Assembly: GCA_030740295.1 (NCBI GenBank)
Contig: JASLXP010001237.1
Span: 1-37,163, forward strand
Direction: 5' to 3'
DNA: 37,163 nucleotides
Source: Planctomycetota bacterium
Lineage (GTDB): Bacteria > Planctomycetota > PUPC01 > JACPCR01
Positions 8,324 to 19,899 of the stretch are shown here, piece by piece. The first letter of the stretch is position 1. Every line of letters starts with the position of its first letter. The translations under genes and the position numbers were made by a program. Below the pieces are notes generated by a model. The model did no database searches. It was not told the DNA's origin and worked only from the letters and a program-made list of their open reading frames with translations.

Positions 8324-8695
8324 CTACTTGGGTCGCTTTGCGCCGTATTTTGAGCGGCTCTGGCGGCGTCCGTCTACGCCCAGGGCATCGAGGGTACCTC
8401 GGACGACCTGGTAGCGCACGCCGGGGAGGTCGCGCACACGGCCGCCCCGGATGAGGACGATGGAGTGCTCCTGAAGGTTGTGGCCCTCGCCCGGAATGTA
8501 GGCGGTGATCTCACGGCCGTTGGAGAGGCGGACCCTTGCGACCTTGCGGAGCGCCGAGTTCGGCTTTTTCGGGGTTCGGGTCATGACCTGGAGGCAGACG
8601 CCGCGTTTCTGCGGGCACTGCTCGAGGTCAGGCCTTCTGGACTTCTTCTTGATCTTTTTGCGTGCTTTGCGAACTAGCTGATTGATGGTTGGCAT
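8324..8695 (-). CDS. rpsL: 30S ribosomal protein S12
   Basis: The start at 8695 gives [12 protein letters not shown], the universal S12 beginning, and a 123-residue protein of normal length. The decoding-centre loop [10 protein letters not shown] and the segment [11 protein letters not shown] are intact, with Lys at the position linked to streptomycin sensitivity. S12 monitors codon-anticodon pairing in the 30S decoding centre. The gene begins 28 bases after rpoC. A longer in-frame ATG at 8752 would run into rpoC and is not supported. Confidence 0.98.
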   Translation of the reverse strand: MPTINQLVRKARKKIKKKSRRPDLEQCPQKRGVCLQVMTRTPKKPNSALRKVARVRLSNGREITAYIPGEGHNLQEHSIVLIRGGRVRDLPGVRYQVVRGTLDALGVDGRRQSRSKYGAKRPK

Positions 8696-8723
8696 GTGGT
8701 TTTTCCAGACAAATAGAATTCGG

Positions 8724-11700
8724 TTATGCGGTTTCTGCGCCGGCGGCTGCAAGCTCAGGCTGCTCAGCTTCCGGAACGCTGACCTGGATTTGGGTACCGA
8801 GCATCTTCTTGAAGCCCGTTCCCGCAGGGATCATGTGGCCAAGGATGACGTTCTCCTTGAGGCCGCGGAGTGTGTCCTGCTTGCCGGACAAAGATGCCTC
8901 GGTCAACACCTTGGTCGTTTCCTGGAAGGAGGCGGCAGAGATGAAGCTCTCGGAGTTCAACGCTGCCTTGGTGATGCCCAGCAGCAGCGGCGCTGCGCTG
9001 GCAGGCCGCCCGCCAAGCTTGAGGACACGGTCGTTTTCTCTCTTGAAGATAAAACGATCGACGATGCTGCCCGGCAGCAGATCGGTATCGCCCACATCCT
9101 GGCCCACGCGGACGCGGCGGATCATGGCGGAGATAATGGCTTCCATGTGCTTATCGTCGATCTTTTCATTCTGTGAACGATAGACGGACTGGACTTCGTC
9201 GAGCAGGTATTGCTGGACAGCCTCTTCGCCCTTGATTCGCAGGATGTCGTGGGGCACGAGCGGGCCTTCACAAAGGCGGTCACCTGCCTGGACACGGTCA
9301 CCCGAGTGGATGGCGAGGTGCTTGCCCTGGGGGATGAGGTGTTCGACCTCTTCGGCTGTCGCTTCGTTTGTCACGGAGATGTTACGCTTGCCGCGCTTGC
9401 GCTCGGCAGCGATGTGACAGACGCCGTCGATTTCGCTGATGACCGCGGGCTCTTTGGGCTTGCGTGCTTCGAACAATTCTGTGACACGTGGCAGACCGCC
9501 AGTGATGTCCTGGGTTCGGCTGACTTCACGAGGTGTTTTGGCCAGCAGCGTTCCGGCGCTCACTTCCTCGCCGTCTTCTACGTCAAGGTGTGATTTTTCC
9601 GGAATCGGATAGAAGCTGATCGGCTGACCGTCTTTGTCGTCGATGATGATCTGAGGGTGCAGGTCTCCCTTATGCTCAACAATGACCTTGCGGCGCGTTC
9701 CGGCGGCATCGACTTCTTCGCGCATGGTGACGTCATCAATGATGTCTTCGAAACGCACTTTTCCGGTCTTTTCGGTCAGGACTGGAATCAAATGCGGGTC
9801 CCACTGAGCCAGCAGCTTGCCTCGTTTGACTTCCTGCCCGTCCTCGACGAGCACGTATGCACCGAGCTGGAGCGGATAGCGGCGCAGCTCGCGGCCTTTC
9901 TTGTCATTGAGGATAATCTCACCACGGCGATTGAGGACGACTTTTTTGCCCTCGCGGTTCACCACGATTTCGAGCCCGTGGAATTCAATGACGCCCTGGG
10001 TCTCGGCCTTGACTTCAGACTCGGCAACGCCGTGCCTGGCGATACCACCGATGTGGAATGTGCGCATGGTGAGCTGCGTGCCGGGCTCGCCAATGGACTG
10101 CGCGGCAACGATGCCGACACCTAGTCCCTGTTCGGCCATGTTGCCATTGGAGAGGTCCACGCCGTAGCACAGCGCGCAAATGCCGTCGCCAGCTTCGCAC
10201 GTCATTGGTGAACGGACGCGAATCTTGTCAATTCTGCAATCTTCGAGCTTTTCAGCGATTTGCGGTGTGATGACTTCGTTTTCCTTGACAATGACTTCAT
10301 CGGTCACCGGATGGCTGATGGAATCACGAGCGATGCGGCCAACGATGGCATCGGCCAAGGGCACTTCGACCTCTTCGCCGGAATAAACGGCGGCCTTGGT
10401 AATGCCGTTCACTGTCCCGCAATCATTCATGGAGACGACGATATTCTGGGCGACATCGGCAAGCTTCCTGGTGAGGTAGCCGGATTCAGCAGTCTTGAGA
10501 GCGGTATCGGCGAGGCCCTTTCGTCCACCGTGTGTGGAGCTGAAGTATTCCAGCACCGGCAGTCCTTCACGGAAATTTGCCTTGATCGGCGTTTCGATAA
10601 TCTTACCGGAAGGCTTGGCCATGAGGCCGCGCATGCCGGCAAGCTGACGAATCTGGGCGACGTTGCCACGTGCGCCGGACGAGGTCATCAGGTAGATCGG
10701 ATTCAAATGCCGCACACCTTCGCGAGTGTCGTTCTTGAGCTCTTCCATGAGGTCTGCTGCGACTTCTTCGGTGGCGTGTGTCCAATTGTCGAGAATCTGG
10801 TTGTATCGCTCGCCTTCGGTGATGACACCGCTGCGATAGTTGTTCTCGATCTTGTCCACTGCATCCTGTGTCTTATCGATAATCTCCTTCTTCTTCGGCG
10901 GCTCTTTCAGGTCGTTTGTTGAGAAAGAAATGCCGGCGAGGGTGGCCCACTTGAAGCCGGAGTCTTTGAGCGAGTCGAGCAGTGCAATCGTGGCGCGGCG
11001 GGAAAGCCGTCCGTGGCACTCGGCAACGATCCGCCCGACGTTCTTTTTATCCAATTCGAAGTTGTAGTAGGGCATGCCATCCGGAAGGATGTCGTTGAAA
11101 ATAACGCGTCCGACGGTGGTCTCGATGAGGTCGCCAGTGCGCTCCACAACTTTCAGTTCCGCGTCTATGACCTCACGGTCTTCAGGGACGCGCACTTTGG
11201 TGGTGGCGTGGAGATGCACCTTGCCTTCGTCATAGGCAAGGATGGCTTCTTCATGGGTGGAGAATGTCATGCCCTCACCCTTCAGGTCGTCCATGTTCAC
11301 GGTCAGGTAGGCGAGACCAAGAACGATGTCGAGGGTGGCTGAAATGATCGGGCTGCCGTCCGCGGGCGAGAAGATGTTGTTGGTGGACAGCATCAGGATG
11401 AAGGCTTCGGTCTGCGCCTCAATGGATAAGGGCAGGTGGACGGCCATCTGGTCACCATCGAAGTCAGCGTTGTAAGCTTCGCAGACGAGCGGGTGGATGC
11501 GGATGGCGTTTCCTTCGATCAGAACCGGCTCGAAAGCCTGGATGCCCATGCGGTGAAGGGTCGGCGCGCGGTTGAGGAGTACGGGATGCTCGTGGATGAC
11601 TTCGTCCAGGATGTCCCAGACTCGCTCATCTTTTCGTTCGAGCATCTTCTTGCCGCTCTTGATGGTGTCGGCGAGGCCGAGCTCTTTGAGGCGGCGGATG

Positions 11701-12827
11701 ATAAACGGCTGGAACAGTTCGAGCGCGATTTTCTTGGGCAGACCGCACTGGTGGAGCTTGAGCTCGGGGCCGACAACGATGACCGAGCGTCCGGAATAAT
11801 CGACTCGTTTGCCGAGCAGGTTTTCACGGAAGCGGCCCTGTTTGCCCTTAATCATGTCAGTGAGCGATTTCAACGGCCGGTTGCTGCTGCCGAGGACCGG
11901 GCGCTTGCAGCGTTCGTTATCGAACAGCGCGTCCACCGCCTGCTGAAGCATGCGCTTCTCATTGCGGATAATGACTTCCGGCGCGTGGAGCTCGAGGAGC
12001 TTCTTCAGGCGGTTGTTGCGGTTAATGACGCGGCGGTAAAGGTCGTTCAGATCTGACGTGGCAAAGTTGCCGCTTTCGAGCAGAACGAGCGGACGAAGAT
12101 CGGGCGGGATGACCGGGATGACTTCCAGGATCATCCATTCCGGGCGGTTGCCGGAGTCACGGACGGACTCGGTGGTCTTGAGCTGCTTGATGATGTCTTT
12201 TGCCCGCTGCTTCGAGCCTGTCTCTTTGAGCTCCTGACGCAGATCGCCGGAGAGCGCTTCAAGGTCGAGTTGCAGAAGGAGCTTGCGGACGGCTTCTGCG
12301 CCCATACCGGCTTCGAAGGTGTCCCCGTACTCTTCACGAGCCATGCGATACTGTTCTTCTGACATCAGCGCCTTTTCTTCGAGGGGGCTGTCGCCCGGTT
12401 CGGTGACGACGTACTGCTGGAAATAAATGACCCGTTCCATATCGCTCGTCTTCATGCCAAGGAGCGTTCCGAGGCGTGAAGGCAGTGATTTAAAGAACCA
12501 GATGTGTACGACGGGCGCGGCCAGGTTGATGTGGCCCATTCTCTTGCGGCGCTCGCGGGAGTGGGTGACTTTGACACCGCAGCGATCGCAGATGATTCCC
12601 TTGTGCTTGATCCCCTTGTATTTGCCGCAGGCACATTCCCAATCCCTTTCCGGGCCGAAAATGCGCTCGCAGAACAGACCGTCCTTTTCCGGCCTGTAGG
12701 TGCGGTAATTGATTGTTTCAGGCTTCTTGACCTCACCGTATGACCAGCTCCGAATATCGTTCGGGGAGGCAAGGGAAATGGAAACCGAGGTATAGTCGTT
12801 GATTTTGTCGTAATTCAAATCAGCCAT
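8724..12827 (-). CDS. rpoC: DNA-directed RNA polymerase subunit beta'
   Basis: The 1367-residue protein is the large catalytic subunit of RNA polymerase. The N-terminal zinc site is present (Cys65, Cys67, Cys80, Cys83 in CACGKYK and CDRCGVKV). The absolutely conserved NADFDGDQM, whose three Asp hold the catalytic Mg2+, lies near residue 455. The second zinc cluster ([11 protein letters not shown]) and the region following [16 protein letters not shown], part of the trigger loop, are also intact. A strong AAGGAG sits before the ATG. It follows rpoB by 55 bases and precedes rpsL by 28, forming one transcript with the ribosomal genes. No internal stop or frameshift is seen. Confidence 0.99.
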   Translation of the reverse strand: MADLNYDKINDYTSVSISLASPNDIRSWSYGEVKKPETINYRTYRPEKDGLFCERIFGPERDWECACGKYKGIKHKGIICDRCGVKVTHSRERRKRMGHINLAAPVVHIWFFKSLPSRLGTLLGMKTSDMERVIYFQQYVVTEPGDSPLEEKALMSEEQYRMAREEYGDTFEAGMGAEAVRKLLLQLDLEALSGDLRQELKETGSKQRAKDIIKQLKTTESVRDSGNRPEWMILEVIPVIPPDLRPLVLLESGNFATSDLNDLYRRVINRNNRLKKLLELHAPEVIIRNEKRMLQQAVDALFDNERCKRPVLGSSNRPLKSLTDMIKGKQGRFRENLLGKRVDYSGRSVIVVGPELKLHQCGLPKKIALELFQPFIIRRLKELGLADTIKSGKKMLERKDERVWDILDEVIHEHPVLLNRAPTLHRMGIQAFEPVLIEGNAIRIHPLVCEAYNADFDGDQMAVHLPLSIEAQTEAFILMLSTNNIFSPADGSPIISATLDIVLGLAYLTVNMDDLKGEGMTFSTHEEAILAYDEGKVHLHATTKVRVPEDREVIDAELKVVERTGDLIETTVGRVIFNDILPDGMPYYNFELDKKNVGRIVAECHGRLSRRATIALLDSLKDSGFKWATLAGISFSTNDLKEPPKKKEIIDKTQDAVDKIENNYRSGVITEGERYNQILDNWTHATEEVAADLMEELKNDTREGVRHLNPIYLMTSSGARGNVAQIRQLAGMRGLMAKPSGKIIETPIKANFREGLPVLEYFSSTHGGRKGLADTALKTAESGYLTRKLADVAQNIVVSMNDCGTVNGITKAAVYSGEEVEVPLADAIVGRIARDSISHPVTDEVIVKENEVITPQIAEKLEDCRIDKIRVRSPMTCEAGDGICALCYGVDLSNGNMAEQGLGVGIVAAQSIGEPGTQLTMRTFHIGGIARHGVAESEVKAETQGVIEFHGLEIVVNREGKKVVLNRRGEIILNDKKGRELRRYPLQLGAYVLVEDGQEVKRGKLLAQWDPHLIPVLTEKTGKVRFEDIIDDVTMREEVDAAGTRRKVIVEHKGDLHPQIIIDDKDGQPISFYPIPEKSHLDVEDGEEVSAGTLLAKTPREVSRTQDITGGLPRVTELFEARKPKEPAVISEIDGVCHIAAERKRGKRNISVTNEATAEEVEHLIPQGKHLAIHSGDRVQAGDRLCEGPLVPHDILRIKGEEAVQQYLLDEVQSVYRSQNEKIDDKHMEAIISAMIRRVRVGQDVGDTDLLPGSIVDRFIFKRENDRVLKLGGRPASAAPLLLGITKAALNSESFISAASFQETTKVLTEASLSGKQDTLRGLKENVILGHMIPAGTGFKKMLGTQIQVSVPEAEQPELAAAGAETA

Positions 12828-12882
12828 AAAAGCTGTGCTCCTTTCAGAGTTTTTCTTTTGACGACACCGGAAAAGGGGAAAT

Positions 12883-15800
12883 TTAGGATACCAGACCAGG
12901 CGCGCGCTCTTTGTCCAGCTTGATATTCAACGCAAGGCCTTTGATTTCATTTACAAGAACATCGAACGACACCGGCGTTCCGGCTTCGAGGACGTTTGTG
13001 CCTTTGACCATCGATTCGTAGACCTTGGTACGGCCTTCGACGTCGTCGCTCTTGACAGTAAGAAGTTCCTGGAGAATGTGTGCTGCGCCGTACGCTTCGA
13101 GGGCCCACACTTCCATTTCTCCAAAACGCTGACCACCGAAGCGGGCTTTGCCGCCCAGGGGCTGCTGCGTGATGAGCGAGTAAGGGCCGGTCGCACGGGC
13201 ATGGACCTTGTCATCAACGAGGTGGTCGAGCTTGAGCATGTACATAAAGCCGACCGTTACATCCTGATCGAAAGGCTCACCGGTACGTCCATCATAAAGG
13301 ATGGCTTTGCCCGTACGGGGCAGGCCTGCTTCTTCCAGGGTGTCTCGAATCTGTTCCTCTGAGCAACCATCGAAGACGGGCGTAACCGCGCGAAAGCCGA
13401 GCTTGTTGGCGGCCCAGCCGAGATGGGTCTCGAGAATCTGACCAAGATTCATACGTGAAGGTACGCCGAGCGGATTCAGGCAGATCTGAATAGGCGTTCC
13501 GTCTTCGAGGAACGGCATATCTTCTTCCGGCAGAATCTTGGCGATGACGCCCTTGTTGCCGTGCCGGCCGGCCATCTTGTCACCGACCGAAAGGGTACGC
13601 TTGGTGCAGATATAGACCTTGACCATTTCGAGCACACCAGTAGGGAGCTCGTCACCACGCTTAATGTGGTAAACACGGCGTTCTTTTTCCTGGACAATTT
13701 CATTGATGCGCTTGCCATAATCAGAGAACGCTGCTTCGACCGCGTCAGAATTGTCTGACTTCACATTGAGAGGGTTGAGGCTTTCCCACAGCTTGGCAAT
13801 CTCTTTGTCGTTCTTCTCTTCAAGCAGGTTGTGGAGATCGCCAAGTTCGAGGTCGAGCACCTTTCCGCCGGTAACTGCAGCTACGGCATCGATGAGCTCG
13901 CGCACCAGGGTTGAGATTTGCGAGTTGTAATCCCTCTCGAGCTTGCGGACGAGATCTGAATCACGCTTGCGCTCCTCTTCGGTAAGGTGCGCTTTGCGGG
14001 AGAACTTCTCTGTATCGATGACGACACCATCGACGCCGGACGGAACTTCGAGTGAATCGTTTTTCACGTCTTCGCCGGCGCGGCCGAAGATGGCGTGAAG
14101 GAGTTTTTCCTCAGGTGAAAGCTCGGTCTTGCTTTTCGGTGAGACCTTTCCGACGAGGATTTCGCCGGGCTTGACGCGTGTTCCGATGCGGACGATGCCT
14201 TCGTCATCGAGATTGCGGAGCGACTTCTCGGAGACGTTCGGGATATCCATGGTGAATTCCTCGCGACCCAGCTTGGTCTCGCGAATTTCGACCTCGAATT
14301 CCTCAACGTGCAGCGAAGTGAACATGTCTTCTTTCACCAGCCGCTGGCTGATGAGGATGGCGTCTTCAAAGTTATGCCCGTCGAACGGCATGAACGCACA
14401 GAGGACGTTGCGTCCGAGGGAAAGGACACCGTCGCGGACGGCCGGCCCGTCGGCGATGACTTCGCCAGCTTTGACTTTCTGGCCGAGCTCTACTATGGGC
14501 CGCTGATTGAGGCAGGTGCGCTCGTTCAGGCCGCGGAATTTACGGAGGTCGTAAATCTGGTCATCGACCTGGACGTGTCTGGCATCGACAGCCTTGACGG
14601 TTCCATTATTGTCGGTACGGACGACCATGCTGGAGTTGCGGGCTACATGCTCTTCCATTCCGGTACCGACGAGTGGAGGATCGGTGATCAGAAGCGGCAC
14701 TGCCTGGCGCTGCATGTTCGATCCCATGAGCGCACGGTTGGCATCGTCGTGCTCGAGGAACGGGATGAGACTGGCGGAGACACCCACCATCTGGCGCGGC
14801 GATACGTCCATGAAGTCCACATTATCAGGCGCGGCGAGCTGCATGTCACCGAGATAACGGACGAACACCTGATCGTCAGAGAGCCTGCCCTTTTCGTCTA
14901 CCTTCACGTCCGCGGCGGCGATGCGATACTGGTCTTCCGAATCGGCACGGAGATGCTCGATATCTTTGGTCATTTTGCCATTCTTGACGACTCGATAAGG
15001 CGTGGTCAGGAATCCGTAATCATCGACGCCGGCATAAATGCTGAGCGAAACAATGAGGCCAATGTTCGTGCCTTCCGGGGTTTCGATCGGGCAGATACGT
15101 CCATAGTGCGAGATGTGGACATCACGCACTTCAAAGCCGGCGCGTTTTCGGTTGAGCCCGCCGGGGCCGAGCGCGCTGAGGCGGCGTTCATGGGTGAGCT
15201 GTGCCAGAGGGTTGACCTGGTCGACTACCTGCGAGAGCTCGCCGCGGCCGAAGAAGTATTCGATGGCCGCGGAGACGGTCCGTGAGTTAATGAGCGTGCG
15301 AGGGGTCATGTCTTCCTGATCTTTGAGACCCATGCGCTCTTCGACGGTGCGCTGGAGCTTGAGGAAGCCCTTGCGGAGCTCTTCCTGCGCCAGCTCTTCG
15401 ATGGTGCGGACACGCCGGTTGCCGAGGTGATCGATATCATCAATGTTGTAACCAGGGACGTTGCCCCGGCGGAGGGCGATGATGTAGCGAATGCAGGAAA
15501 TGAGGTCGTCCACCGTGAGGGTCATTTCAGATTCGGGGATGGCCTGGTCAAATTTGCGATTGAGGCGGAAGCGCCCGACGCGACCGAGGCGATAGCGATC
15601 CATGTCGTAGAAGCGTTCATGGAAAAGCTGCCGGGCTTTTTCCAGCGAGGGCGGGTTGCCCGGGCGTAGCCTGCGGTAGATGCGCAGGAGTGCATTTTCA
15701 TGGGAATCGGAAGCGTCTTCGGCGATGGTCGCAAGGATGAGCTGATCCTGGACTTCCTCGATGATTTCGATCTCGTCGGCGAGCTCGTTTTCAACGATGG

Positions 15801-16584
15801 CTTCGGCTGCCCTTTCGGTGATCTGCTTGCCACCTTCTACGAGAACGTCCACCTTTTTGGGGTCTTCTTCGTCGACGCGCACGATGTCTTCAACGGTGTA
15901 CGCATTCTGCAGCGTTTCCTCGACTCCAGGTTTCACCTTGACCTTCTTGGTCGGGTAAAAGAGGCGAATGATGTCCGCATCCGTTGAGTAATCGGGAGAC
16001 ATGGCACGGAGCAGGCAGGTGGAGGCGAACTTGCCGCTCTGATCGATGCGGATGGTGAGGACGTCCTTGCGGGTGACGTTGGTTTCGACCCAACTGCCGC
16101 GCTCGGGGATGATTCGGCAGGAGTGGAGTTTCTTGCCACTGGAATGAATTTCTTCGCTGAAATCAACGCCGGGGCTTCGATGAAGCTGCGAAACAATTAC
16201 TCTTTCCGCGCCGTTGATAATGAACTCGCCTCCACCAATCATGATGGGGAGCTCGCCGAGGTAGACCTCTTCCTCGATCGGCTGCTGCTTGTCGAGGCGC
16301 ATCCAAACCTTGAACGGCATGCCGTAAGTGAGGCGCAGGCGGCGGCACTCCTCGGGAGTATAACGGGGGGCGCCGAGCTCATAGCGGAGAAATTCGAGCT
16401 TCAGGCTCTTATCGTTGTTCTCGATGGGGAAGACTTCCCTGAGAATGGACTCGAGGCCGCGGTCTTCACGCTTTTCGTGGTCGATGTCCCTCTGAAGAAA
16501 TCTCAGATAAGCAGCGGTCTGAAGCTGAACCAGATCCGGTACAGGTACGATTTCGTTAACCTTACCGTAATTACGAATCTCCAT
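12883..16584 (-). CDS. rpoB: DNA-directed RNA polymerase subunit beta
   Basis: The 1233-residue protein is the second large subunit of RNA polymerase and forms half of the active-site cleft. Typical landmarks are present: [20 protein letters not shown] followed by [36 protein letters not shown] near the C-terminus, and the HGNKGVI segment. In the rifampicin-pocket region (near residue 445) the counterparts of E. coli Q513, D516, H526, R529 and S531 are kept, while those of F514, M515 and N518 are all Val. AAGGA lies before the ATG. The gene follows rplL by 131 bases, and the spacer carries a hairpin that may set the ratio of ribosomal protein to polymerase. Confidence 0.99.
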   Translation of the reverse strand: MEIRNYGKVNEIVPVPDLVQLQTAAYLRFLQRDIDHEKREDRGLESILREVFPIENNDKSLKLEFLRYELGAPRYTPEECRRLRLTYGMPFKVWMRLDKQQPIEEEVYLGELPIMIGGGEFIINGAERVIVSQLHRSPGVDFSEEIHSSGKKLHSCRIIPERGSWVETNVTRKDVLTIRIDQSGKFASTCLLRAMSPDYSTDADIIRLFYPTKKVKVKPGVEETLQNAYTVEDIVRVDEEDPKKVDVLVEGGKQITERAAEAIVENELADEIEIIEEVQDQLILATIAEDASDSHENALLRIYRRLRPGNPPSLEKARQLFHERFYDMDRYRLGRVGRFRLNRKFDQAIPESEMTLTVDDLISCIRYIIALRRGNVPGYNIDDIDHLGNRRVRTIEELAQEELRKGFLKLQRTVEERMGLKDQEDMTPRTLINSRTVSAAIEYFFGRGELSQVVDQVNPLAQLTHERRLSALGPGGLNRKRAGFEVRDVHISHYGRICPIETPEGTNIGLIVSLSIYAGVDDYGFLTTPYRVVKNGKMTKDIEHLRADSEDQYRIAAADVKVDEKGRLSDDQVFVRYLGDMQLAAPDNVDFMDVSPRQMVGVSASLIPFLEHDDANRALMGSNMQRQAVPLLITDPPLVGTGMEEHVARNSSMVVRTDNNGTVKAVDARHVQVDDQIYDLRKFRGLNERTCLNQRPIVELGQKVKAGEVIADGPAVRDGVLSLGRNVLCAFMPFDGHNFEDAILISQRLVKEDMFTSLHVEEFEVEIRETKLGREEFTMDIPNVSEKSLRNLDDEGIVRIGTRVKPGEILVGKVSPKSKTELSPEEKLLHAIFGRAGEDVKNDSLEVPSGVDGVVIDTEKFSRKAHLTEEERKRDSDLVRKLERDYNSQISTLVRELIDAVAAVTGGKVLDLELGDLHNLLEEKNDKEIAKLWESLNPLNVKSDNSDAVEAAFSDYGKRINEIVQEKERRVYHIKRGDELPTGVLEMVKVYICTKRTLSVGDKMAGRHGNKGVIAKILPEEDMPFLEDGTPIQICLNPLGVPSRMNLGQILETHLGWAANKLGFRAVTPVFDGCSEEQIRDTLEEAGLPRTGKAILYDGRTGEPFDQDVTVGFMYMLKLDHLVDDKVHARATGPYSLITQQPLGGKARFGGQRFGEMEVWALEAYGAAHILQELLTVKSDDVEGRTKVYESMVKGTNVLEAGTPVSFDVLVNEIKGLALNIKLDKERAPGLVS

Positions 16585-16633
16585 AAATTAATCCTTTGAA
16601 TTAAGAAGCGAGTCGTTTTCCGCTTAAATAGAA

Positions 16634-16663
16634 ATGAACCCGCCCGGTATGGACGGGTTTCAT
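16634..16663 (-). promoter_or_regulatory. Hairpin in the rplL-rpoB spacer, possible attenuator
   Basis: On the minus strand a stem (16654-16663 with 16634-16642, one bulged base) encloses a GC-rich loop and is followed by TTTCTATTT. It lies between the rplL stop and the rpoB start, where E. coli also has a partial terminator and RNA-processing site. The T tract is interrupted, so partial termination is more likely than a full stop. An RNase processing site is the alternative. Confidence 0.6.
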
Positions 16664-16715
16664 CTCTGTATAAATGACATTGGAATCCGGGATTCCGTTG
16701 AAAGGTTTTGAAGCT

Positions 16716-17147
16716 CTAGACGCCCTTGACTTCGGCGGTGGCGCCGGCATCTTCGAGGGCCTTGGCGGCTTCTTCAGCTTCTTCTTTGCTGATACCTTCT
16801 TTGACTTCCTTCGGCGCGCTTTCGACAAGATCCTTGGCTTCCTTGAGGCCCAGGCTCGTGAGCTCGCGCACCTTCTTGATGACCTGAATCTTCTGGCCAC
16901 CGATCTCCTTGAGGATGACGTTGAAGCTGGTGGGCTCTTCGTCTTCTTCTTCGGCTGGTGCTGCTGGCCCCCCGGGCATCATGCCCATCGGCATGGCCAT
17001 CGGGGCTGCGGCGGCGGTGACGCCGAACTTCTCTTTAAACGCATCTGCCAGCTCGGCAGCTTCAAACAGGCTCAAATTGCCGATCTCATCGAGCAGCTTT
17101 TCGACCTTTTCAGATGGTGCTGTCGCTGTTGCTGTGTCTTCGGACAT
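16716..17147 (-). CDS. rplL: 50S ribosomal protein L7/L12
   Basis: The 143-residue protein is somewhat longer than the 120-130 residues usual for L7/L12. Residues about 13-48 form the helical dimerisation domain that binds L10. Then comes a flexible hinge of Ala, Pro and Met (about 50-75) that ends in an acidic Glu/Asp run. The C-terminal factor-binding domain is typical, with [21 protein letters not shown]. Several dimers form the stalk that recruits EF-Tu and EF-G. GGAGGT lies nine bases before the ATG. The long Met-rich hinge is unusual but has been seen in related lineages. Confidence 0.97.
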   Translation of the reverse strand: MSEDTATATAPSEKVEKLLDEIGNLSLFEAAELADAFKEKFGVTAAAAPMAMPMGMMPGGPAAPAEEEDEEPTSFNVILKEIGGQKIQVIKKVRELTSLGLKEAKDLVESAPKEVKEGISKEEAEEAAKALEDAGATAEVKGV

Positions 17148-17204
17148 CGTGATAAACCTCCACTAAAAATAAAGAGTTCACAAAATTCAGTAACTTCGAG
17201 AGGC

Positions 17205-17780
17205 TTATTCGCCTCCCTCTTCTTTCAACTTCTCGTTATAGGCGGTGAAGAGACCGTGAAGCTCTCTCGCCACGCCATTGAAATCCAGGTCGGAGAGAAT
17301 CTCGTTGATTCCGCTGACGAATGTCTGTGCAGGGCTCTGAATGGCGCCCAGAATCTGTGCCAGGAGCTGATCCCTGGTCGGCAGCCTGGAAAGCTCATCC
17401 ACCTGCTTGTCGTTGAGGGCCTTTCCATCGGCAAACCCGCCCCGGACCTCTACCTTGTCATTGGCCCTGGCAACATCCAGGACAATCTTTGCGGCCTCGA
17501 CGGGATCATCGTTGCCATAAATGACGGCGATGGGGCCCTTGAGGATTTCGGTGAGGTCGACGCCGGCGGCATCTATCAGGGCCCGCTTGGCGATCCGGTT
17601 TCGGATGACCTGCATCTTGAGCGCCTTCTTGACCAGGTCGCCACGAAGCGCGTCGGATTCCATGACGGTCAGGCCCCTGTAGTCCACGAAGATTCCATGT
17701 TCGACCGGCTCGAACTCATCTTTTAATTGAGAGCGGAGCAACGTTTTGAGACGGCTCGGAATTGTTTCTCTATCGGACAT
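17205..17780 (-). CDS. rplJ: 50S ribosomal protein L10
   Basis: The 191-residue protein is slightly longer than E. coli L10 (165) but keeps the fold: an N-terminal globular rRNA-binding part with VDYRGLTVMESDALR and KGPIAVIYG, then a C-terminal helix that carries L7/L12 dimers. AGGAGAGGG lies immediately before the ATG at 17780. Only 10 bases separate it from rplA, so there is no room for the long structured leader that L10 binds in E. coli to control its own translation. Confidence 0.96.
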   Translation of the reverse strand: MSDRETIPSRLKTLLRSQLKDEFEPVEHGIFVDYRGLTVMESDALRGDLVKKALKMQVIRNRIAKRALIDAAGVDLTEILKGPIAVIYGNDDPVEAAKIVLDVARANDKVEVRGGFADGKALNDKQVDELSRLPTRDQLLAQILGAIQSPAQTFVSGINEILSDLDFNGVARELHGLFTAYNEKLKEEGGE

Positions 17781-17790
17781 CTTCCCTCTC

Positions 17791-18471
17791 CTAATTCAAA
17801 TCAAGCTTGAGTCCCGGCCCCATGGTGCAGCTCAGGACGACTTTTTCTATATAGCGGCCTTTGACGGCTGCAGGGCGCAAAGAGCGCACGTGGTCATAAA
17901 AGGCGTTCACGTTGGCTTCCAGATCTTCGGCGGAAAAGGAGCCTTTACCCACCGGAATGTGCAGGTTGCCGGAGCTATCGTTGCGATACTCAATTTTCCC
18001 GGCAGCAAATTCGGAAACGGCCTCGGTAACGTCGTTGGTCACCGTTCCGGATTTCGGTGACGGCATCAGCCCCTTGGGACCGAGAGTGCGGCCCAGGCGG
18101 CCGACAAATCGCATCATTTCAGGAACGGCGATAGCAACGTCAAAATCCAGAAAGCCATCTTCGACTTTCTTAACGAGATCCTGGCCACCGGTCTCGATGG
18201 CGCCCGCAGCTTTGGCTGCTTCGGCTTTCTCACCTTCGGCAAAGACAAGGACTCGCATGGATTTGCCGATGCCCTTGGGCAAGGAGTACGAGCCCCGCAA
18301 TTGCTGGTCAGACTGGCGCGGGTCGATGCCCAGTTTGAAAACGACTTCGACAGTTTCGTCGAACTTTGCGCCGGCAAATTCCTTGATAAGGCCAATGGCT
18401 TCCGTGACAGCGTAATACTTGTTGCGGTCAATTTTTTCTGCCAGAGCGCGATATCTTTTACTTCTTTTCAT
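17791..18471 (-). CDS. rplA: 50S ribosomal protein L1
   Basis: The 226-residue protein has the normal L1 length and signature segments: MKRSKRYRALAEKID at the start, GRTLGPKGLMPSPKSGTVT at the centre and IPVGKGSFSAEDLEAN near the end. L1 binds 23S rRNA at the mobile stalk that guides exit-site tRNA away; in many bacteria it also represses its own operon. It follows rplK by three bases with GAGGAA inside the rplK end, so the two are translationally coupled. Confidence 0.98.
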   Translation of the reverse strand: MKRSKRYRALAEKIDRNKYYAVTEAIGLIKEFAGAKFDETVEVVFKLGIDPRQSDQQLRGSYSLPKGIGKSMRVLVFAEGEKAEAAKAAGAIETGGQDLVKKVEDGFLDFDVAIAVPEMMRFVGRLGRTLGPKGLMPSPKSGTVTNDVTEAVSEFAAGKIEYRNDSSGNLHIPVGKGSFSAEDLEANVNAFYDHVRSLRPAAVKGRYIEKVVLSCTMGPGLKLDLN

Positions 18472-18474
18472 GTC

Positions 18475-18903
18475 TTATTCCTCGATTTCTACGCCCATGC
18501 TGCGGGCAGTTCCTGCGATGATGTTCATTCCGGCTTCCACGTCCCTTGCATTCAGGTCCGGCATCTTGAGCGTGGCAATCTCGCGCACGGCATCCTGGCT
18601 GATCGAGCCGACTTTTTCCGTATTCGGAGTGCCTGAGCCCTGGGCAATGTTCGCGGCCTTCTTAATGAGCACGGCAGCCGGTGGGGTCTTGACAATAAAG
18701 TCAAAGGAACGGTCCGCATAAACCGAGATGACCACGGGCAGGATTGTGCCCATCTGATCCTTGGTCCGGTCATTAAACTTCTGAACAAACTCGCCAATCG
18801 GAAGGCCATGTTGACCAAGTGCCGGCCCGACCGGGGGCGCCGGTGTCGCCTGACCACCGGTGCACTGGAGTTTGATAGTTGTTACGAGCTGCTTCTTAGC
18901 CAC
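18475..18903 (-). CDS. rplK: 50S ribosomal protein L11
   Basis: The 142-residue protein is normal length for L11 and contains the proline-rich [24 protein letters not shown], here with His where many have Gly-Val-Asn, and the rRNA-binding C-terminal domain ending in [11 protein letters not shown]11 with 23S rRNA forms the GTPase-associated centre and is needed for RelA activation. The start codon is GTG at 18903, with AGGAGA upstream. It follows nusG by 14 bases. Confidence 0.98.
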   Translation of the reverse strand: MAKKQLVTTIKLQCTGGQATPAPPVGPALGQHGLPIGEFVQKFNDRTKDQMGTILPVVISVYADRSFDFIVKTPPAAVLIKKAANIAQGSGTPNTEKVGSISQDAVREIATLKMPDLNARDVEAGMNIIAGTARSMGVEIEE

Positions 18904-18917
18904 TGAAATTCTCCTGC

Positions 18918-19451
18918 CTAAAGTGTCTCTACCTGCCAGTACTCCAATTCTACCGGTGTGGCTCGGCCAAAGATGGTCACGACAACCCTCACCAGACCCT
19001 TGTCCGGGATGACCTCTTCAACCACACCATCAAAATTCTGGAAGGGGCCTTCTTTAATCTTCACACCGTCGCCGGCCTCGAAATTAATCTGAAGTTTCGG
19101 TTTCTCTTCGACCTTGTCAGCTTCGAGCATCAACTTCTCAACTTCGTCAATGCCCAGCGGGATGGGCTTCATCTCCGGACCGACAAAATCACCGATGCCC
19201 TGCGTCTCACGTACGAGAAACCATGAATCGTCTTCAAGGAGCATCTCGATGAAGATGTAGCCGGGATAGCTTTTTTTCTCAGTGACCCTCTTCGATCCGC
19301 TGCGGATTTCCGAGACCTTCTCACTGAGCACGAGAACGCGGCCGATCTTCTCCTCCAACCCCGCCTCTTTCACACGGCGGGAGAGGTTGGTCTGTACCAA
19401 TTCCTCTTTTCCGGACTGAACTCTGACCACGTACCATTGCATATCGGACAT
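18918..19451 (-). CDS. nusG: Transcription termination/antitermination protein NusG
   Basis: The 177-residue product has the NusG N-terminal domain ([39 protein letters not shown]) and a C-terminal KOW domain ([20 protein letters not shown] and [16 protein letters not shown]). NusG binds the polymerase clamp, raises processivity and links RNA polymerase to Rho or the ribosome. I chose the ATG at 19451, with GGATGGAG upstream; the ATG at 19442 is the alternative. It lies 23 bases after secE, the classical secE-nusG pair. Confidence 0.97.
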   Translation of the reverse strand: MSDMQWYVVRVQSGKEELVQTNLSRRVKEAGLEEKIGRVLVLSEKVSEIRSGSKRVTEKKSYPGYIFIEMLLEDDSWFLVRETQGIGDFVGPEMKPIPLGIDEVEKLMLEADKVEEKPKLQINFEAGDGVKIKEGPFQNFDGVVEEVIPDKGLVRVVVTIFGRATPVELEYWQVETL

Positions 19452-19474
19452 AACGGGCGATGCTCCATCCACTT

Positions 19475-19834
19475 TTAGAAAATCCTCAGCTTCTCTAACA
19501 GAAAACCGACGGCAAGGTCGTTCACAAAGATGTAGAGACTCAAAACCACGACGCAGGCGATGACGACACCGGTCGAGGCCACGACTTCGTCTTTGGTCGG
19601 CCAGTTGACCTTGCGCATCTCGGTCTCGGTCTCGATCAGGTAATCCACTGTTTTGGGATACCTTCCGATGTAATGCGCACAAAAAAGGAACACGGTCACA
19701 CATGAGACCACGCCCAGCGTCATTCCCAGCCCCTCTGATGCGCCGAAAAACTTGTGCAAAAAGATATGCACTTCAACGCCCAGGAAGTAGGAGAAGAGGG
19801 TGGCGATCGTGATGGCAGCCAGCCTCGCGACCAT
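19475..19834 (-). CDS. secE: Protein translocase subunit SecE
   Basis: The start at 19834 has AAGGGA just upstream and gives 119 residues; an earlier ATG at 19867 would add 11 residues but lacks a ribosome site. There are three predicted membrane helices: about residues 4-25, 36-58 and 91-115 of the short form. The conserved SecE amphipathic segment, ETEMRKVNWPTKDEVVAST, precedes the last helix. SecE clamps SecY in the protein-export channel. Three helices put this with the longer, E. coli-like SecE rather than the one-helix form. No rpmG is found between tuf and secE. Confidence 0.93.
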   Translation of the reverse strand: MVARLAAITIATLFSYFLGVEVHIFLHKFFGASEGLGMTLGVVSCVTVFLFCAHYIGRYPKTVDYLIETETEMRKVNWPTKDEVVASTGVVIACVVVLSLYIFVNDLAVGFLLEKLRIF

Positions 19835-19899
19835 GCCCTGTCCCTTCTTATGAATGTTTATGAACATCTTTTATAAAAAAGACACTGAACTCATCTTGA

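Noticed and set aside
14308..15285. Long plus-strand open frame opposite rpoB (325 codons)
   Set aside because: It mirrors the third-position pattern of rpoB on the other strand, has no family resemblance and no ribosome site.
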